Source: Piezodorus guildinii
Taxonomy: Eukaryota > Arthropoda > Insecta > Hemiptera > Pentatomidae
Length of the DNA: 64,000 nucleotides
Assembly: GCA_023052935.1 (NCBI GenBank)
Contig: CM041292.1
Location: forward strand, 107,191,906-107,255,905
Reading direction: 5' to 3'
Positions 1 to 10,747 of the stretch are shown here, one piece after another; the first letter of the stretch is position 1; each line of letters starts with the position of its first letter. The notes under the pieces are model-generated. The model ran no database searches and was not told the DNA's origin. It was given only the letters and a program-made list of their open reading frames with translations. Position numbers and translations under genes: made by a program.

Positions 1-36
1 ATATATATATATATATTATATATATATATATATATA
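1..36. repeat. (AT)n microsatellite
   Basis: A run of alternating A and T, with one phase slip near position 16, opens the window. It is simple sequence with no other feature visible. Confidence 0.9.
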
Positions 37-65
37 ATTTTAACGAATACAATAAAAGAGAAAAT

Positions 66-342
66 ACCGTAACAGCCTCCTATGCCAAAGTTCACGGGTT
101 CAAACCCGCAGGTGGTCCTAGGATTTTTTAATGGAAGTAAAAAAATCCTTAGTTATGCCATCCTTCGGAGGGAACGTTAAAAGGTGGTCCCGACCCTGTG
201 CGATGTCAGGTACTCGTTAAAGATCCCTATCCTAATAAAACCTGAATAGGCAAAATTTAGGACTCCCACTGTAGTATCGTCCGATTAGCCATAGTAGCAT
301 AAAGTGACGTTAAAAAATAAATAAATAAAAAAAAAGAAAGAG
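66..342 (+). mobile_element. SINE-A, tRNA-derived, 5' truncated
   Basis: The stretch contains a textbook RNA polymerase III B box (GGTTCAAACCC, 97-107) but the A-box end is cut short. A conserved body follows (CCTAGGATTTTTTAATGG, then a segment ending in CGTCCGATTAGCCA) and an A-rich tail at 314-342. The same body lies in reverse orientation at 4995-5282, in a diverged plus-strand form at 4003-4175, and as a head fragment at 30547-30585. Repetition plus the B box and A-rich tail support a tRNA-derived SINE. The LINE partner is not known. Confidence 0.72.
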
Positions 343-344
343 AA

Positions 345-947
345 AATACCAAAACTTTTTTTTAACATAAACAAAGTAATATAGAAGTATTATATACCGT
401 TCAAGGGGAGCCCATGGCTGAGTGGCTGGCGCGCTAGTCTTTCATGCTATAGGTTGTGAGTTCGATTCCCTGTCCCAGCGGGGCTTTTATAAGGATGTAA
501 TTAAATGGAGATTCACTCACAGCCTCTCCCCCGGCTATGTGAGACCCGTCTGCCAATTGATGACCACTCACAAAATTAGGCGTAGGGAGTCATAACCCTA
601 CCCTACAAAATGCATCAAGAAACGTGAGTGTAATCTCCCAGGGGGCCCAGGGCCTACACAGGCCTGTCGCGCTGATAAAAAATATACCGTTGGAAGCAAA
701 CGATTATAGAAAAATTATTATCTTATACACAAAATTGTAAAAGCTAATGGAGAGTGATGAAAAACCGATAAAACTAAATGATTGTCATCGATATTAATAT
801 AATAGATTATTTAATAAAACACTTGTTCTGTTGAAATTCAATGTAATGAACCATTTAACAATTTATTTTTATCCCTAAGTGGATTTAAAAATTCATAAAT
901 TGATATTAACTACGGCGGTAAGTGAAAGTCGTCGTGTTGCGCGCACC
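345..947 (+). mobile_element. Helentron-like 886-bp family, 3' half, split by SINE-B
   Basis: Positions 345-401 and 692-947 together match the 3' third of the full copies at 36305-37190 and 46137-47022: the ATATACCGTTGGAA block, then a distal end with GTAAGTGAAAGT (918-929) followed by a short GC-richer tail with GCGCGCACC. The 402-681 stretch is a later SINE insertion. The reading frame from 879 is inside this repeat and I do not regard it as a gene. Confidence 0.65.
402..681 (+). mobile_element. SINE-B, tRNA-derived, full length with target duplication
   Basis: A tRNA-like head carries an A-box-like GGCTGAGTGGC (417-427) and a B-box-like GAGTTCGATTCC (459-470), followed by a 200-bp unrelated body. 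The element is bracketed by a 10-bp direct repeat, ATATACCGTT, at 392-401 and 682-691, exactly what target-primed reverse transcription leaves. Removing it rejoins the host repeat without gap. A diverged second copy is at 54628-54860. The long gap between the boxes would fit a tRNA of the long-variable-arm class, but that is only a guess. Confidence 0.8.
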
Positions 948-1800
948 GAATTATCTTTTTTCGTTTTATATGCAATACTTTACTATATTCAATCAAGTGC
1001 CCCTCCTACCATGATCATTCTTTCATTATTGTTTTACGTTTCACTACTTTACTGGAAATGACTTACAGAAGTGAGCTAAAGTGGTTAAACAGCTGTGGGC
1101 TCCAAGATAAAATTATAGCAGATAGAATTAGATAAAACAAGAATTAATAAAAAAAAAAAAGGTATATATATATATATGTGATGTGTACAAAATACCTTCT
1201 GTAGTCACTAGTAAAAACTTACTATGACTTGAATGCATTGTTAGTGGCGCATTGCCATTAAAAGGGTAAAAAAGTAGATTCATGAGAATTGCCGTATATG
1301 AAATGCAGCTGACGGTTTTATTTTGTTTCATGAAGTTATTTCAAATTAATTACGGACACGCTCAATAACTTTTTATTCCAGCCTTCAAATTACCATTTAG
1401 AGCAATTAGGATATCCTTTATGAACTATTAAAGTGCAGGTTTCAGTGAGTTTTGGAATTTTTTATCAGCCACTAACTTCGACATGGTATAAACAGCCATC
1501 GGTAATTTAGCGTATAATTCCGGTTAGAAACCAAGAATTAATTTACAAAGTTGATGGATACAAAAATGCAGAATGAGGATGCAAATGATACCCATTGGAA
1601 TTCTCTGCAACTGCACTGTTATTAGCCTATCTAGATAACAATGTGACTGAATTAAACAGCATCTTATTTGGAAGGTCGTTCATCTCCAGTGATAGATGCG
1701 GAATCTACCCATCTTGAGATACCTCAAATGTTTTGTATAAAAATTACACAACTTTAATGACTTTGAAATTGTTTTTAGCTGCGATATTTAATCATGATAT
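948..1800. other. Unassigned AT-rich stretch
   Basis: Short reading frames only, none with recognisable motifs. A short (TA)n run lies near 1163-1177. I see no gene, repeat border or RNA. Confidence 0.5.
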
Positions 1801-1807
1801 TGTTTCT

Positions 1808-2466
1808 AAAAGGCTTCTTTTTTTAGATGAGGAAGATGGCTGTAGGTGTAGTAATAAAAATAACAACAAAAAAATCAACACACATTTTAACAGTGTGCCG
1901 ACGTTTCAGCCGACATTGTAGGCCATCATTAGGGCTAAGAGAAACAAGATAACAACCAATGTAATTAGAAAATTAATAATAAGTTAGTTACATAATAATA
2001 ATAATATGATAACAGTAATACAATATGGAAACAAACATAAAATTAAATGTAAACTGATAATAAGATGACAGTAATAAGGTATGGAGGTAATTTAAAGACT
2101 GTAAAGAGAAACTAAGCAAATAATTGAGTGCTATATGAAGAAGAATATGTGAACAATCAAACTTTTAAATATAAAAATTTTTGTAGTGATATTTAAGTGT
2201 AGTATATATTAGAAGAACGCAGTAATAGGAACTTAGTATAAAAATAAAAAAATAAAAAATAAACACAATAATCACGTTAAACAATAAGCATAATCTTTTT
2301 TGTAATGTAATATTTAACCAACAATTATATGTGAGGATATATAACAGAAAAATAAACACACCTCCAACCATCTTCCTCATCTAATGCTCTCATCGTTCAA
2401 CTAAATTCCATCATTATGAAGCTTCTTTTTTTAAAGTTTTGATAAAAATGGTTTTATTTATGTTTT
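1808..2466. repeat. Duplicated repeat with hammerhead/Penelope-like motif (copy 1)
   Basis: Positions 2061-2466 are almost identical to 3181-3592. The left part (1825-1850, AGATGAGGAAGATGG) reappears inverted near 2361-2387, so the unit has loosely inverted ends. On the minus strand, 1886-1932 reads CTAATGATGGCC, a short loop, then GGCTGAAACGTCGGC. This resembles the hammerhead-like core seen in the terminal repeats of Penelope-like elements, with one change (CTGATGA to CTAATGA). No protein is visible. Confidence 0.5.
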
Positions 2467-2651
2467 TGGATTTGTTTTTTGTTTCAACCTCCCAAATGAC
2501 TTTCATTGATATATTCTACCTTGGTCTGTTACCTATTATTCGCATGAACAAACCAACCAAGGATCTTCCGATATGTGATCTAATTCCTTCTATCCTATAT
2601 CACTCTCGAAATATATACATCTATATACATCTCTACATTTCGCTTTAACTC

Positions 2652-2653
2652 AA

Positions 2654-2718
<65 letters not shown>
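2652..2718. repeat. (TA)n microsatellite
   Basis: More than 60 bp of uninterrupted alternating T and A. Confidence 0.9.
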
Positions 2719-2719
<1 letters not shown>

Positions 2720-2724
<5 letters not shown>

Positions 2725-3118
2725 GAAATATATAGTAAGGGAAAGTATTGCGATAGTGAAAAATTTCTTCCTACAAACTACCTTTATTTTGTATATTCCA
2801 AAAGATTAACCATATGATCATAATGACATTGTTGAAGAACGGCTGAATATACAAGTTCGGTGATTCTTATGACCATCTAACAAGAGAAAAATTGTTTTTT
2901 TTATATGTGATTTTGTTTTGTTTTTATATTAAGAACAGTAATATAGACTTACAATATACCGTTGGAAAGAGAAAGATTTTAAAAAAATATTATCTGATAC
3001 ACAAAGCTGTGAAAGGTAATATAAAGTGACGAATAGGGAATAAACTTATCAATGATTAACAATTTAATGTCGTTATTTTATTTAATCTAAATCATGTTTC
3101 TAAATATAAGTAAATTCG
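2720..3118 (+). mobile_element. Degenerate Helentron-like copy
   Basis: The left end (2724-2765) matches the start of the 886-bp family (AGTAAGGGAAAGTATTGCGA). After an unrelated or badly decayed middle, 2925-3110 matches the 3' third (TATACCGTTGGAAAG and following). It is cut at 3118, where a retroposon fragment begins. Confidence 0.5.
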
Positions 3119-3180
3119 GCCTCCACTGAGTCACAGCAGTGACTCTGCTGAGAGCGAGGTGCTAAGATCTCTTGGATTCC
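3119..3180 (+). mobile_element. Retroposon D, 5' fragment
   Basis: CTCCACTGAGTCA through GATCTCTTGGATTCC matches the 5' part of the retroposon at 31806-32168. It ends exactly where the 3181-3592 duplicate begins, so this is a mosaic junction. Confidence 0.5.
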
Positions 3181-3592
3181 ATAAGATGACAGTAATAAGG
3201 TATGGAGGTAATTTAAAGACTATAAAGAGAAACTAAGCAAATAATTGAGTGCTATATGAAGAAGAATATGTGAACAATCAAACTTTTAAATATAAAAATT
3301 TTTGTAGTGATATTTAAGTGTAGTATATATTAGAAGAACGCAGTAATAGGAACTTAGTATAAAAAAAAAATAAAAAAATAAAAAATAAACACAATAATCA
3401 CGTTAAACAATAAGCATAATCTTTTTTGTAATGTAATATTTAACCAACAATTATATGTGAGGATATATAACAGAAAAATAAACACACCTCCAACCATCTT
3501 CCTCATCTAATGCTCTCATCGTTCAACTAAATTCCATCATTATGAAGCTTCTTTTTTTAAAGTTTTGATAAAAATGGTTTTATTTATGTTTT
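3181..3592. repeat. Direct duplicate of 2061-2466 (copy 2)
   Basis: About 410 bp that match 2061-2466 nearly base for base; the clear difference is a few extra A residues in an A/T tract near 3361. Both borders are abrupt. It carries no open frame worth calling. Confidence 0.8.
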
Positions 3593-4000
3593 TATTCTCA
3601 CCTGTCATGAATTTCGCAATTAGTAAGTTTAGTGGATAACTGTTTGAGAGGATTAGCCAATGTCATCTCCTCTGTTTCTGTTCGTATTATGGAGCTATCG
3701 TCTATCATGAGGTCTCTCATCTAGCTTCCTTTCAGTCTTTTAGGGGTTTAATTAGACCTTTTAAATCTTCTTTGGATTGCCTAATATAAATATTGTATTG
3801 TGGCAGTTTATAAAATGAAAAAAATGTCAAGTTTACTAAAGGGTTAGAATATTGTGTATGACTCTAATGAATATTTGAAAATATAGCTACACTTAATTTG
3901 CAAATATATTTTCTTAAAAATCTATCATGTAAATTGGTACCCAACTAACAATTTTGAGGACCCTTTCAAGCTCTAGGAGCTTACTTCAGTACTCGAAATA
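3593..4000. other. Unassigned stretch
   Basis: No motif, repeat match or meaningful open frame was recognised. Confidence 0.45.
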
Positions 4001-4002
4001 TA

Positions 4003-4175
4003 ACTGAAATTTAAGGTTAAACCTGGCAGATGGTACTATAATTTTTAAAAGAAGAGGAAGGAAACGTACCATAAAATGGTGGTTCAGAGCCTGTGCTAAG
4101 TAAGGTATTCAAACGGCCTCATCTTAATTAAATCAAGAAAGGCAAAATTCAGGACTTTCACTTTAATATCGTCCG
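4003..4175 (+). mobile_element. SINE-A, strongly diverged copy
   Basis: GGTTAAACCTGG replaces the intact B box. The downstream blocks (GGTGGTTCAGAGCCTGTGC, GGCAAAATTCAGGACTTTCACT, ATCGTCCGAT) keep the order and spacing of SINE-A at 66-342, so this is an older copy of that family. Confidence 0.55.
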
Positions 4176-4623
4176 ATAAATATTTTTCATTATCTTCTGC
4201 AACAAATCATACATCTTCAGTACATTAAGCTCATTATTTCATAAAATGGTTAATTTAAAGTTTGTGATTGTGCAGTAGCAGGCACCTGCCATTAAACACA
4301 AGAACTTATATCACCTAGAATGTTAAATTTGTCCGCGTAATACGTGTGATTCTTATTAAAAGCCAACGCTTCCCAAATATTTTGCATTAAGGTTAATTTA
4401 ATTTAAAACTACTTCCCAATGACATCTCGCGAACCCCCCCTACATCATTTGAGCACAACTAGTTAAATAATTCCAGAACATTGAGGATACAAACATTATC
4501 AAGTTCAATCAATCAAAATCATTCAAGTAAACCGTTTACCTATAAGTAACATAACTTTATATAAGTTTAGATTGATTTACAAATAAATTTCAAAGAGATG
4601 TATTGTTGGAAACTTTAGGTAAT

Positions 4624-4880
4624 AGTGGAGCTGCGCGGTCCAATGGATAGATCATTAGGCTGTTGTTCTTCAGGTCCCAGGTTCGGAGCCCGTCTAGAGC
4701 AGAAATATTCTTCTGTTACTTTAGCCGTGGGGCGGCTATGAGGTATGGAGACCCTCCAGCGGCATACTCAGTCCCTATAAAGCATGTTTCAAAATTTGGT
4801 AAAAAACCTGGTGGCCGAGCGGGATTAAAGCCTAATCATCTTCTTGCACTGTCGTTGGCCTATACATAGTACTAACTTCT
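4624..4880 (+). mobile_element. SINE-C, tRNA-derived (arginine-tRNA-like head)
   Basis: The head has an A-box-like GGTCCAATGGATAGA (4637-4651) and a B box GGTTCGGAGCC (4680-4690), spaced as in a tRNA; CCAATGGATA is typical of arginine tRNA D-arms. The body includes GGAGACCCTCC and CTGGTGGCCGAGC, blocks that recur at 23990-24270, 54303-54590 and 50815-50975. It is not a functional tRNA, because the acceptor ends do not pair into a cloverleaf I can draw. The open frame at 4663-4869 lies wholly inside the SINE. Confidence 0.72.
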
Positions 4881-4994
4881 ATAAGCATTGACCCCGTGAT
4901 CCTTCATAAGTTGTACAGGTACATTTTTTTCAGTAGCTAACAATTTCAAGGTGAAGACTGATTTTTTAGAAGTTCTGTTTAGTAACACTATTAT

Positions 4995-5282
4995 GTTTGT
5001 TTGTTTAACGTAGCTTAAGATTACTGTGGCTAATCGGACGGTGCTAAAGTGGGAGTCCTAAATTTTGCCTATCCAGGTTTATTTAGTATAGGGATCTTTA
5101 ACGAGTAGCTGACATCCATCGCACAGGCTCGAGACCACCTTCTTACGTCCCCTCCGATGGAAGGCATAACTAAGGATTTTTTTTACTCCCATTAAAAAAT
5201 CCTAGGACCACTTGCGGGTTTGAAACTGTGACCTTTGGCATAGAATGCTGTTATGCTAGCCACCCTGCAACAGGTGATCCCA
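4995..5282 (-). mobile_element. SINE-A, near-complete copy
   Basis: Read on the minus strand, the head has an A-box-like GGTGGCTAGCATAAC, then a weakened B box (TTTCAAACCC), then the same body as 66-342, ending in an (AAAC)n tail (plus-strand GTTTGTTTGTTT at 4997-5008). This copy keeps the A-box end that 66-342 lacks. Confidence 0.72.
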
Positions 5283-5289
5283 GTAACAC

Positions 5290-7530
5290 TATAAAAGAAA
5301 CGGGACATTCCTACAACGTAAACGATTTCGTTAGGTAGAGACCAAGCTTGTTGAAAATCGTTAGGGTTGCCAAGTTAGACAAAAATGTGTTGTTTTTTTC
5401 AATCGTTGTCTATACAGCTATTAATTTTTTGTAATTTACAACAGTATTAAACAAAAACAAGATAAATTGAAGTAAGGATAAAGGTCATGAAAATTACTTA
5501 ATAAAGAAATACATATTGAGAGCACTTTTATAACTACTTTAAGAGAGTAGGTCCTGAGACCAACTACTTTTCCATCACCTTAAAGGGTTATCGTAAATTT
5601 GTAAGAAAGATAGGTTACGAAGAAGTGGTTTTGTGTGAGCATGGAGTTGGGAATAAAAAGAGATATATCTTTTCGGGAATGGTCATCGAGCAATGGTATG
5701 ATAAGGTCATTATGGATGGGCATTCAGGATTGTGGATTGTGAGGATTTCATGGAGAAGGCATTGTATGGTCTAGTGGAGAATTCCATTGGTCCAAGTAGG
5801 TCTGATAATAGTGAAGGAAATGAGCTTCTTGTAATATACTGGAACTTTCGAACGTTGGTCAAGTAAGTGTTGTAGTTATCACTATCTACTAGCAATTTTT
5901 TGTCGTTTCAGTCCTATTTGAGGATATCAGTATTTAAATTTAATACCTGCTTGGAAGTAAAATCTATCTTTAAAAGCAACTTTAATCTTAATACCTTGTT
6001 TCGTATTTTATCTTTCATTTTTATTTGTACCACCATCATTCAGAGGTTCGATGTCAACCTCTGACCCCTCCTGCACCGATGTAGATGACTATAGATGATG
6101 CTTAGACAAACAGCAGGACCAACTTGTTCATGGTATACCAATACTACTGCATATACTATCAAAACTTGCACATTCAAGGACTTTAAGTGTATAATAACAC
6201 AATAAAAAAAATCTATAATTATTACTGATACTGACTAATTCCGAATTGAAACACCTTTGTGTAAAGTTTTTCAAGATTTCTGGATTGCTATTTGCCTATT
6301 CAAGTGGAAACCAACCGCTGGTGGGTGTGAAGAGATCATTAAATAGGATGAGGAGGGCTGAGGGTCAGCAAAGGTGTTCCCGAGCAAAGGATGTGGTCAG
6401 CAGCCACGCGCCGTGGATTAGCCTAATCTCAGGCAGATGGACCCTGGGCAGGGTGGACACTTTTCTGTCTATTATAGGATTAAGTTTTAGTACTCTTCTG
6501 GCAAACCCTATCTCCAAACAGCCCGTCTGACAAGTTATTTATGAAGCATTATAAACATTAATTTAAAGATTTTTATATTTTGTCTATATTGAAATATTTT
6601 CCAAATTTCTGGTAGGAAGCAAACTTTAAATTTACTCACATTAACGAAATATAATAAGGAACTATATCTATAACTGCCCTCCATTCATTCGCAGACTACT
6701 TTCCAGTTACTACTTACTATTTTCACCACTTTCCACAACATCAGAACGGACCACTTCCAACTTCGTAAAATGTCTACCAAACGAATGTAAATATTTCATG
6801 TTTTTCAAACCTTAAAATACCTTCGTGTAATGGAAGGATTTATTATTGCTAATTAAAAGAAGTTAATTGATTTTGTACTTCCTACAGATTGAGGAAATTA
6901 TTGGAAAATGGCTACAATTACAAATATAACGCACTTTTAATATTACCGTTGTGTTATGAATATAACAACAGTAACTACTTGAGTGACATTTAAGTTTATT
7001 TAGACAAAAGAAACAGCTTTTAATATACTTTTTATTATTAAGACCACCTGTACTTTGACAGGTATGGTACCGGATCCGTACTAAGAAATAAATTTCCCAT
7101 TCCCCTATAAGAAAACTAATTTAGATGTAATCAATATCTTTTGTCAGGCAAGGAGCCCTCAATGCCAGAGGTAGGATATCGGTAAATTACCCACATCACA
7201 CCCCCGGTTCATCTGTGGCCATTAGCGGCTGACAACTGACTGTCCATCTGCCGACAGAATACTGTCCACTTCTTCTTTTGTCGAAGCTGTTTGCCGCCAG
7301 TTCGGTCTTCAGGTGGAGCAGATGTGTCTGTAGCTTATAAACTCCTATTAGTTAACTATGAATGTTTATGTACGATTGTTATACCTGTGTAACATAGTTA
7401 GTTTTGGTTTTTAAATCATTTAGTGTATTACAATTTGAGTTGCCAAGACTTAAAACATAAAAGGTACTTCTAGTTTTGAATTATTGAGTTAATCATTGTT
7501 CTGAAATTTTTTCAATGATACTTAAGTACC
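5290..7530. other. Unassigned region with two GC-richer islands
   Basis: No recognisable gene. Islands at about 6300-6480 and 7140-7330 stand out by base composition from the AT-rich surroundings. Both have short open frames on each strand that I cannot match to a family. They could be old repeats or untranslated or coding pieces of an unknown host gene. Confidence 0.35.
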
Positions 7531-7531
7531 T

Positions 7532-7576
7532 ATCTCATTTATAGGTTGTTGTTTTTATTTATTTTTTGTATGTATG

Positions 7577-7642
<66 letters not shown>

Positions 7643-7740
7643 TTTATTTTCTATTTTATGTAATTTTACTTTAACATTATTTTCTGTATATATTTTATGA
7701 ATGTGGTCTCATATCAATATTACTACTGTTCACTTTAATA
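7532..7740 (+). mobile_element. Retroposon D, 3' part with microsatellite
   Basis: ATAGGTTGTTGTTTTTATTT and the block ATTTTCTGTATATATTTTATGAATGTGGTC match the 3' half of the element at 33153-33538 (minus strand there). A (TA)n tract at about 7579-7639 sits inside it, expanded from the TA-rich part of the same element. The 5' domain and the terminal tail are missing. Confidence 0.6.
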
Positions 7741-8031
7741 TTTTCAACAACTACAACAAATATTTTCTCGGATCCCTTCAACCAGTCATTTCAATGCTAA
7801 AGACACCCTGAATTCTGAAAATCAAAATATTAAATATATTTTAGGATTTTTACTTGGCTAAACCGTATCACGTATAGTTCATGCGAAATAACACTGCTAC
7901 CGAAACTTAGTATGATATAATTTAACTAAGTAGGATAATCGAAAAAAAAAACAGGCTAAAGGAGTATACTCCAGACCTCGAAACATTGAGTTACTAAAAT
8001 TCAAATCTATAGAAAGATATTTCTTCAAATA

Positions 8032-8921
8032 TTGGGTTGATGCAAAATTAATGCAGGTTTTTAGTAGGTATTGTAAATACGCCATATCTTTACTTTAACC
8101 ATATATATTTAATCAAAATAATTTCCATCTGAATCAATGCACTTTTGCCAACGTTCAACAAGCTTTCTTATTCCACCAGAAAAAAAAATCCGAATCCCTG
8201 GACTCGAAAAAGAATTTTCAATGTCGTCCTGGTTTTGAAAATTTTTCTCCCTCAAAAAGTTGTCCAGATGCCTGAAAAAGTGGAAGTCTGTAGGAGAGAG
8301 GTCAGGTGAATAAGGCGGATGTTGGAGAACTTCGTAGCCCAACTCGTGCAGTCGTCGAAGCGTTGGTTGTGCAACGTGTGGTCTGGCGTTATCGTGGAGC
8401 AGGATCGGCCCCTTCCGATTCATCAATGCTGGGCAAAGACGTTGCAATTTTTGAGTTCCGAGTTCCGCCGCCATTTCTCGTGTGGTTTTGGTTGGGTCTT
8501 CTTCCACTTTTGACCTCAGCTGGTCGTTGTCCAGAGCAAGATGACGGCCCCGACCTTCCTTGTCTTCGAGGTCGAAATCTCCTCTGCGAAACTTCTGGAA
8601 CCAACGCTGCACCGTGCACTCATTAATAGCCCCCTGACCCCACACTTCATTAATATTACGAGCCGTTTGCGCAGCGCTGCGCCCTAATTTAAATTCGTAA
8701 AAATAAATTTGACGAAAATCGCACTTTGACATTTTCGATTCAAGACCTTTGAACACACTGAACAAAACGATTTTACTAAACAAATTCATGGTGAAAGAGA
8801 GGGTATTAGATAAGGTTTGTTTTGGTATAATAATGATCAATGTTAGGATTAGCTTTGTTTACACAATTGGAATTAAGATATTGCAATAGAGGAAACCTGC
8901 ATTAATTTTGCATCAACCCAA
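8032..8921 (-). mobile_element. Mariner element (cecropia/Hsmar1-like), internally deleted, ends intact
   Basis: The ends are perfect inverted repeats of at least 29 bp starting TTGGGTTGATGCAAAATTAA, flanked on both sides by the TA target duplication (8030-8031 and 8922-8923). The element is 890 bp, whereas complete mariners are about 1.3 kb. The interior encodes a shortened transposase on the minus strand. The end sequence resembles the Hsmar1/cecropia group. Intact ends mean it could still be moved by a transposase supplied elsewhere. Confidence 0.9.
8109..8732 (-). pseudogene. Mariner transposase with an in-frame core deletion
   Basis: About 207 codons are present against roughly 345 in the family. 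The chosen ATG (8730-8732) begins MSKCDFRQIYFYEF, a typical mariner N-terminus. The two helix-turn-helix domains are kept through TTREMAAELG, then the frame jumps directly to LQRLCPALMNRKG. The lost segment holds the first catalytic aspartate. The other two are present: HDNARPH and SPTDFHFF, with 34 residues between the two aspartates (DD34D class). The C-terminus RWQKCIDSDGNYFD is normal. The deletion kept the frame, so a truncated DNA-binding protein could be made, but it cannot catalyse transposition. The upstream in-frame extension to 8840 is not needed to explain the protein. Confidence 0.9.
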
Positions 8922-9109
8922 TACTCATAAAAAATATTGTTCATTATCCTATGTGGCAGATCTGTTATTAGATATTATTATAGTTGAAATGTTAAAAAAT
9001 GGCCAATTTTAACATTGTTATTGTGCAGTAACAGTCACTTGCTGTTAATTATATCATATATGTATATTTTTATAGTCGTATTGTTCGAAAAAATACTAAT
9101 AAAAAAATA

Positions 9110-9390
9110 ATATCCTAGTTGAGGTTTTATTTAGGACAAAAGCCAAAGGATCTAAGAGTCTTTTTTCAGCAGATTCGTGCTTTAAACAAGCTCACGTATT
9201 AGGTGTTTAGTTATGGTTACATTATAAGTTATGGTATTTTTTTATGGCTTTCAATTTCACATGAATAAGATGATTCAATGGCTATGGAAAACATTAATCG
9301 CTTAAGATTAATAAACCCAATAATAATAATAATAGCTTTATTTCATTCTTTGCAGAACAATAAACCTTTTAGGAGGTAAAAGTTTGATGG
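9110..9390. repeat. Dispersed repeat E, copy 1 (LINE-like 3' end on minus strand)
   Basis: GTCTTTTTTCAGCAGATTC and the block CGCTTAAGATTAATAA with (AAT)n and AGCTTTATTTCATTCTTT are shared with 10530-10735 and 11690-11830. On the minus strand the right part reads as a LINE-type 3' end: AATAAAGCT followed by an (ATT)n tail. Confidence 0.5.
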
Positions 9391-9438
9391 AAATTAGAAC
9401 AACATTTTTTCTTCTTCATCATCTCACTATATTCAATA

Positions 9439-9545
9439 TTTTTTTTTTTTATAATTATATTGCATTATTGAGAAATAATACAATCTGACACTATATTGGG
9501 CAGTAAGTATTATAGCTAAAAGAAGTCATTCATTCCATATGTTCA
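9439..9545 (-). mobile_element. Retroposon 3' tail (GATTGTA family)
   Basis: On the minus strand the end reads AGATTGTATTATTTCTCAATAA and finishes in a poly(A) run (plus-strand T run at 9440-9450). The same terminal motif ends five other elements in this window. Confidence 0.5.
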
Positions 9546-10529
9546 GGGTAAAAAAAAAAAAAAAATAATAATAATAATAAATAAATAAAATAAAATAACC
9601 TAAAATGAAATAAAATAAGTAAACTTAACTAACAAATGGAAAGAAAAATAAAATAAAATATTTATTTTTTAGCACTTCACTATAAATAAAATAAACATAC
9701 TCTGAATGATTTGAACTCAATTTACAGCCATGTTCACTGAAAAGATTTTTATTGCATTATTCCAAATATTAGATTCTCGTGTAATATCATTATATCTGTT
9801 AAAATGTTTTCTGTATGTATAATGTTTAATTCTTCTTAAGAGCCAACGTTTTACAAATATTTTAGAAATACAGGTAATTTAAAATTACTTTCCAGTGACA
9901 TCTCGAGGACCTCTTGGACATCGTCTAAGGACCCCAAGCTTTGAGAACCACTGATCTAGCTTATCCAATCTTATTACAGCAATTCTTTCACTAATATTGG
10001 CCGTTTTTTTTTTTTTAATACTTAATTAATAATTAATAATAATATACAGCTTGTGCTCGATATTATTTGCACAGTTCTATAAGTGATAATAAGTTGCGAA
10101 AAAATTGATAATATCTAAATACAAAGGTTTGCATGAGACCGCAGTCGCCGACCACACAAGGCGGAGGCGATGCCAAAAGTGGCTAATTAGATTTTTCACT
10201 GAAAATTTCGATGCTATTGCGTGTAAGATGTTGAGGAGAGATAGCCATCTTTACCATCCTCACTTTGCAATATCTCTATTAAACCCCAAAAATTATTAAC
10301 ATATATCATAATTTACGGATATTCATATCATGTACATATAAACAATTTGATAAACATAATTGATTACTATATCATTCATAATATTATCATTGTAAATAAT
10401 ACTCTATTAATTAATTAAAGGATTCAAGAAAAACAAAAAATATACTTATAATTTAATAAATAATATAATAACAATGAAAAATATGTCTATTAATTTATTA
10501 AAGCAAGAAAATAAAATAAAATAAAAATA

Positions 10530-10735
10530 AAAAAAAAATGCCTATTTGGTAAAAAATCCAATGGACCTAAACAGTCTTTTTTCAGCAGATTCATCCTTTA
10601 AACAAGCTCACGTAACTAACTCTAAAGTTATGATGAAAATTCAAAAACTAACAAAACCTGATTTTAATATAGGTTATTTGCTTGCACTGAATGAGGTATT
10701 TAGTTATGGTTACATTAGGTGTTTATTATTAAAGT
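10530..10735. repeat. Dispersed repeat E, copy 2 left part
   Basis: Shares the CAGTCTTTTTTCAGCAGATTC and GCTCACGTA blocks and the TTTAGTTATGGTTACATTA block with 9110-9240. The long open frame starting near 10546 crosses this repeat and the foldback next to it and is not a credible gene. Confidence 0.5.
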
Positions 10736-10747
10736 ATTTTATAATTA

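Noticed and set aside
402..480. Possible tRNA gene
   Set aside because: A and B boxes are present but no acceptor stem or anticodon arm forms, and a target duplication brackets a 280-bp element; it is a SINE.
4663..4869. 68-residue frame
   Set aside because: Lies inside SINE-C and contains its Pol III box region; not a gene.
8306..8626. Plus-strand open frames over the mariner
   Set aside because: They are antisense to the transposase reading, which has clear motifs; composition artefacts.
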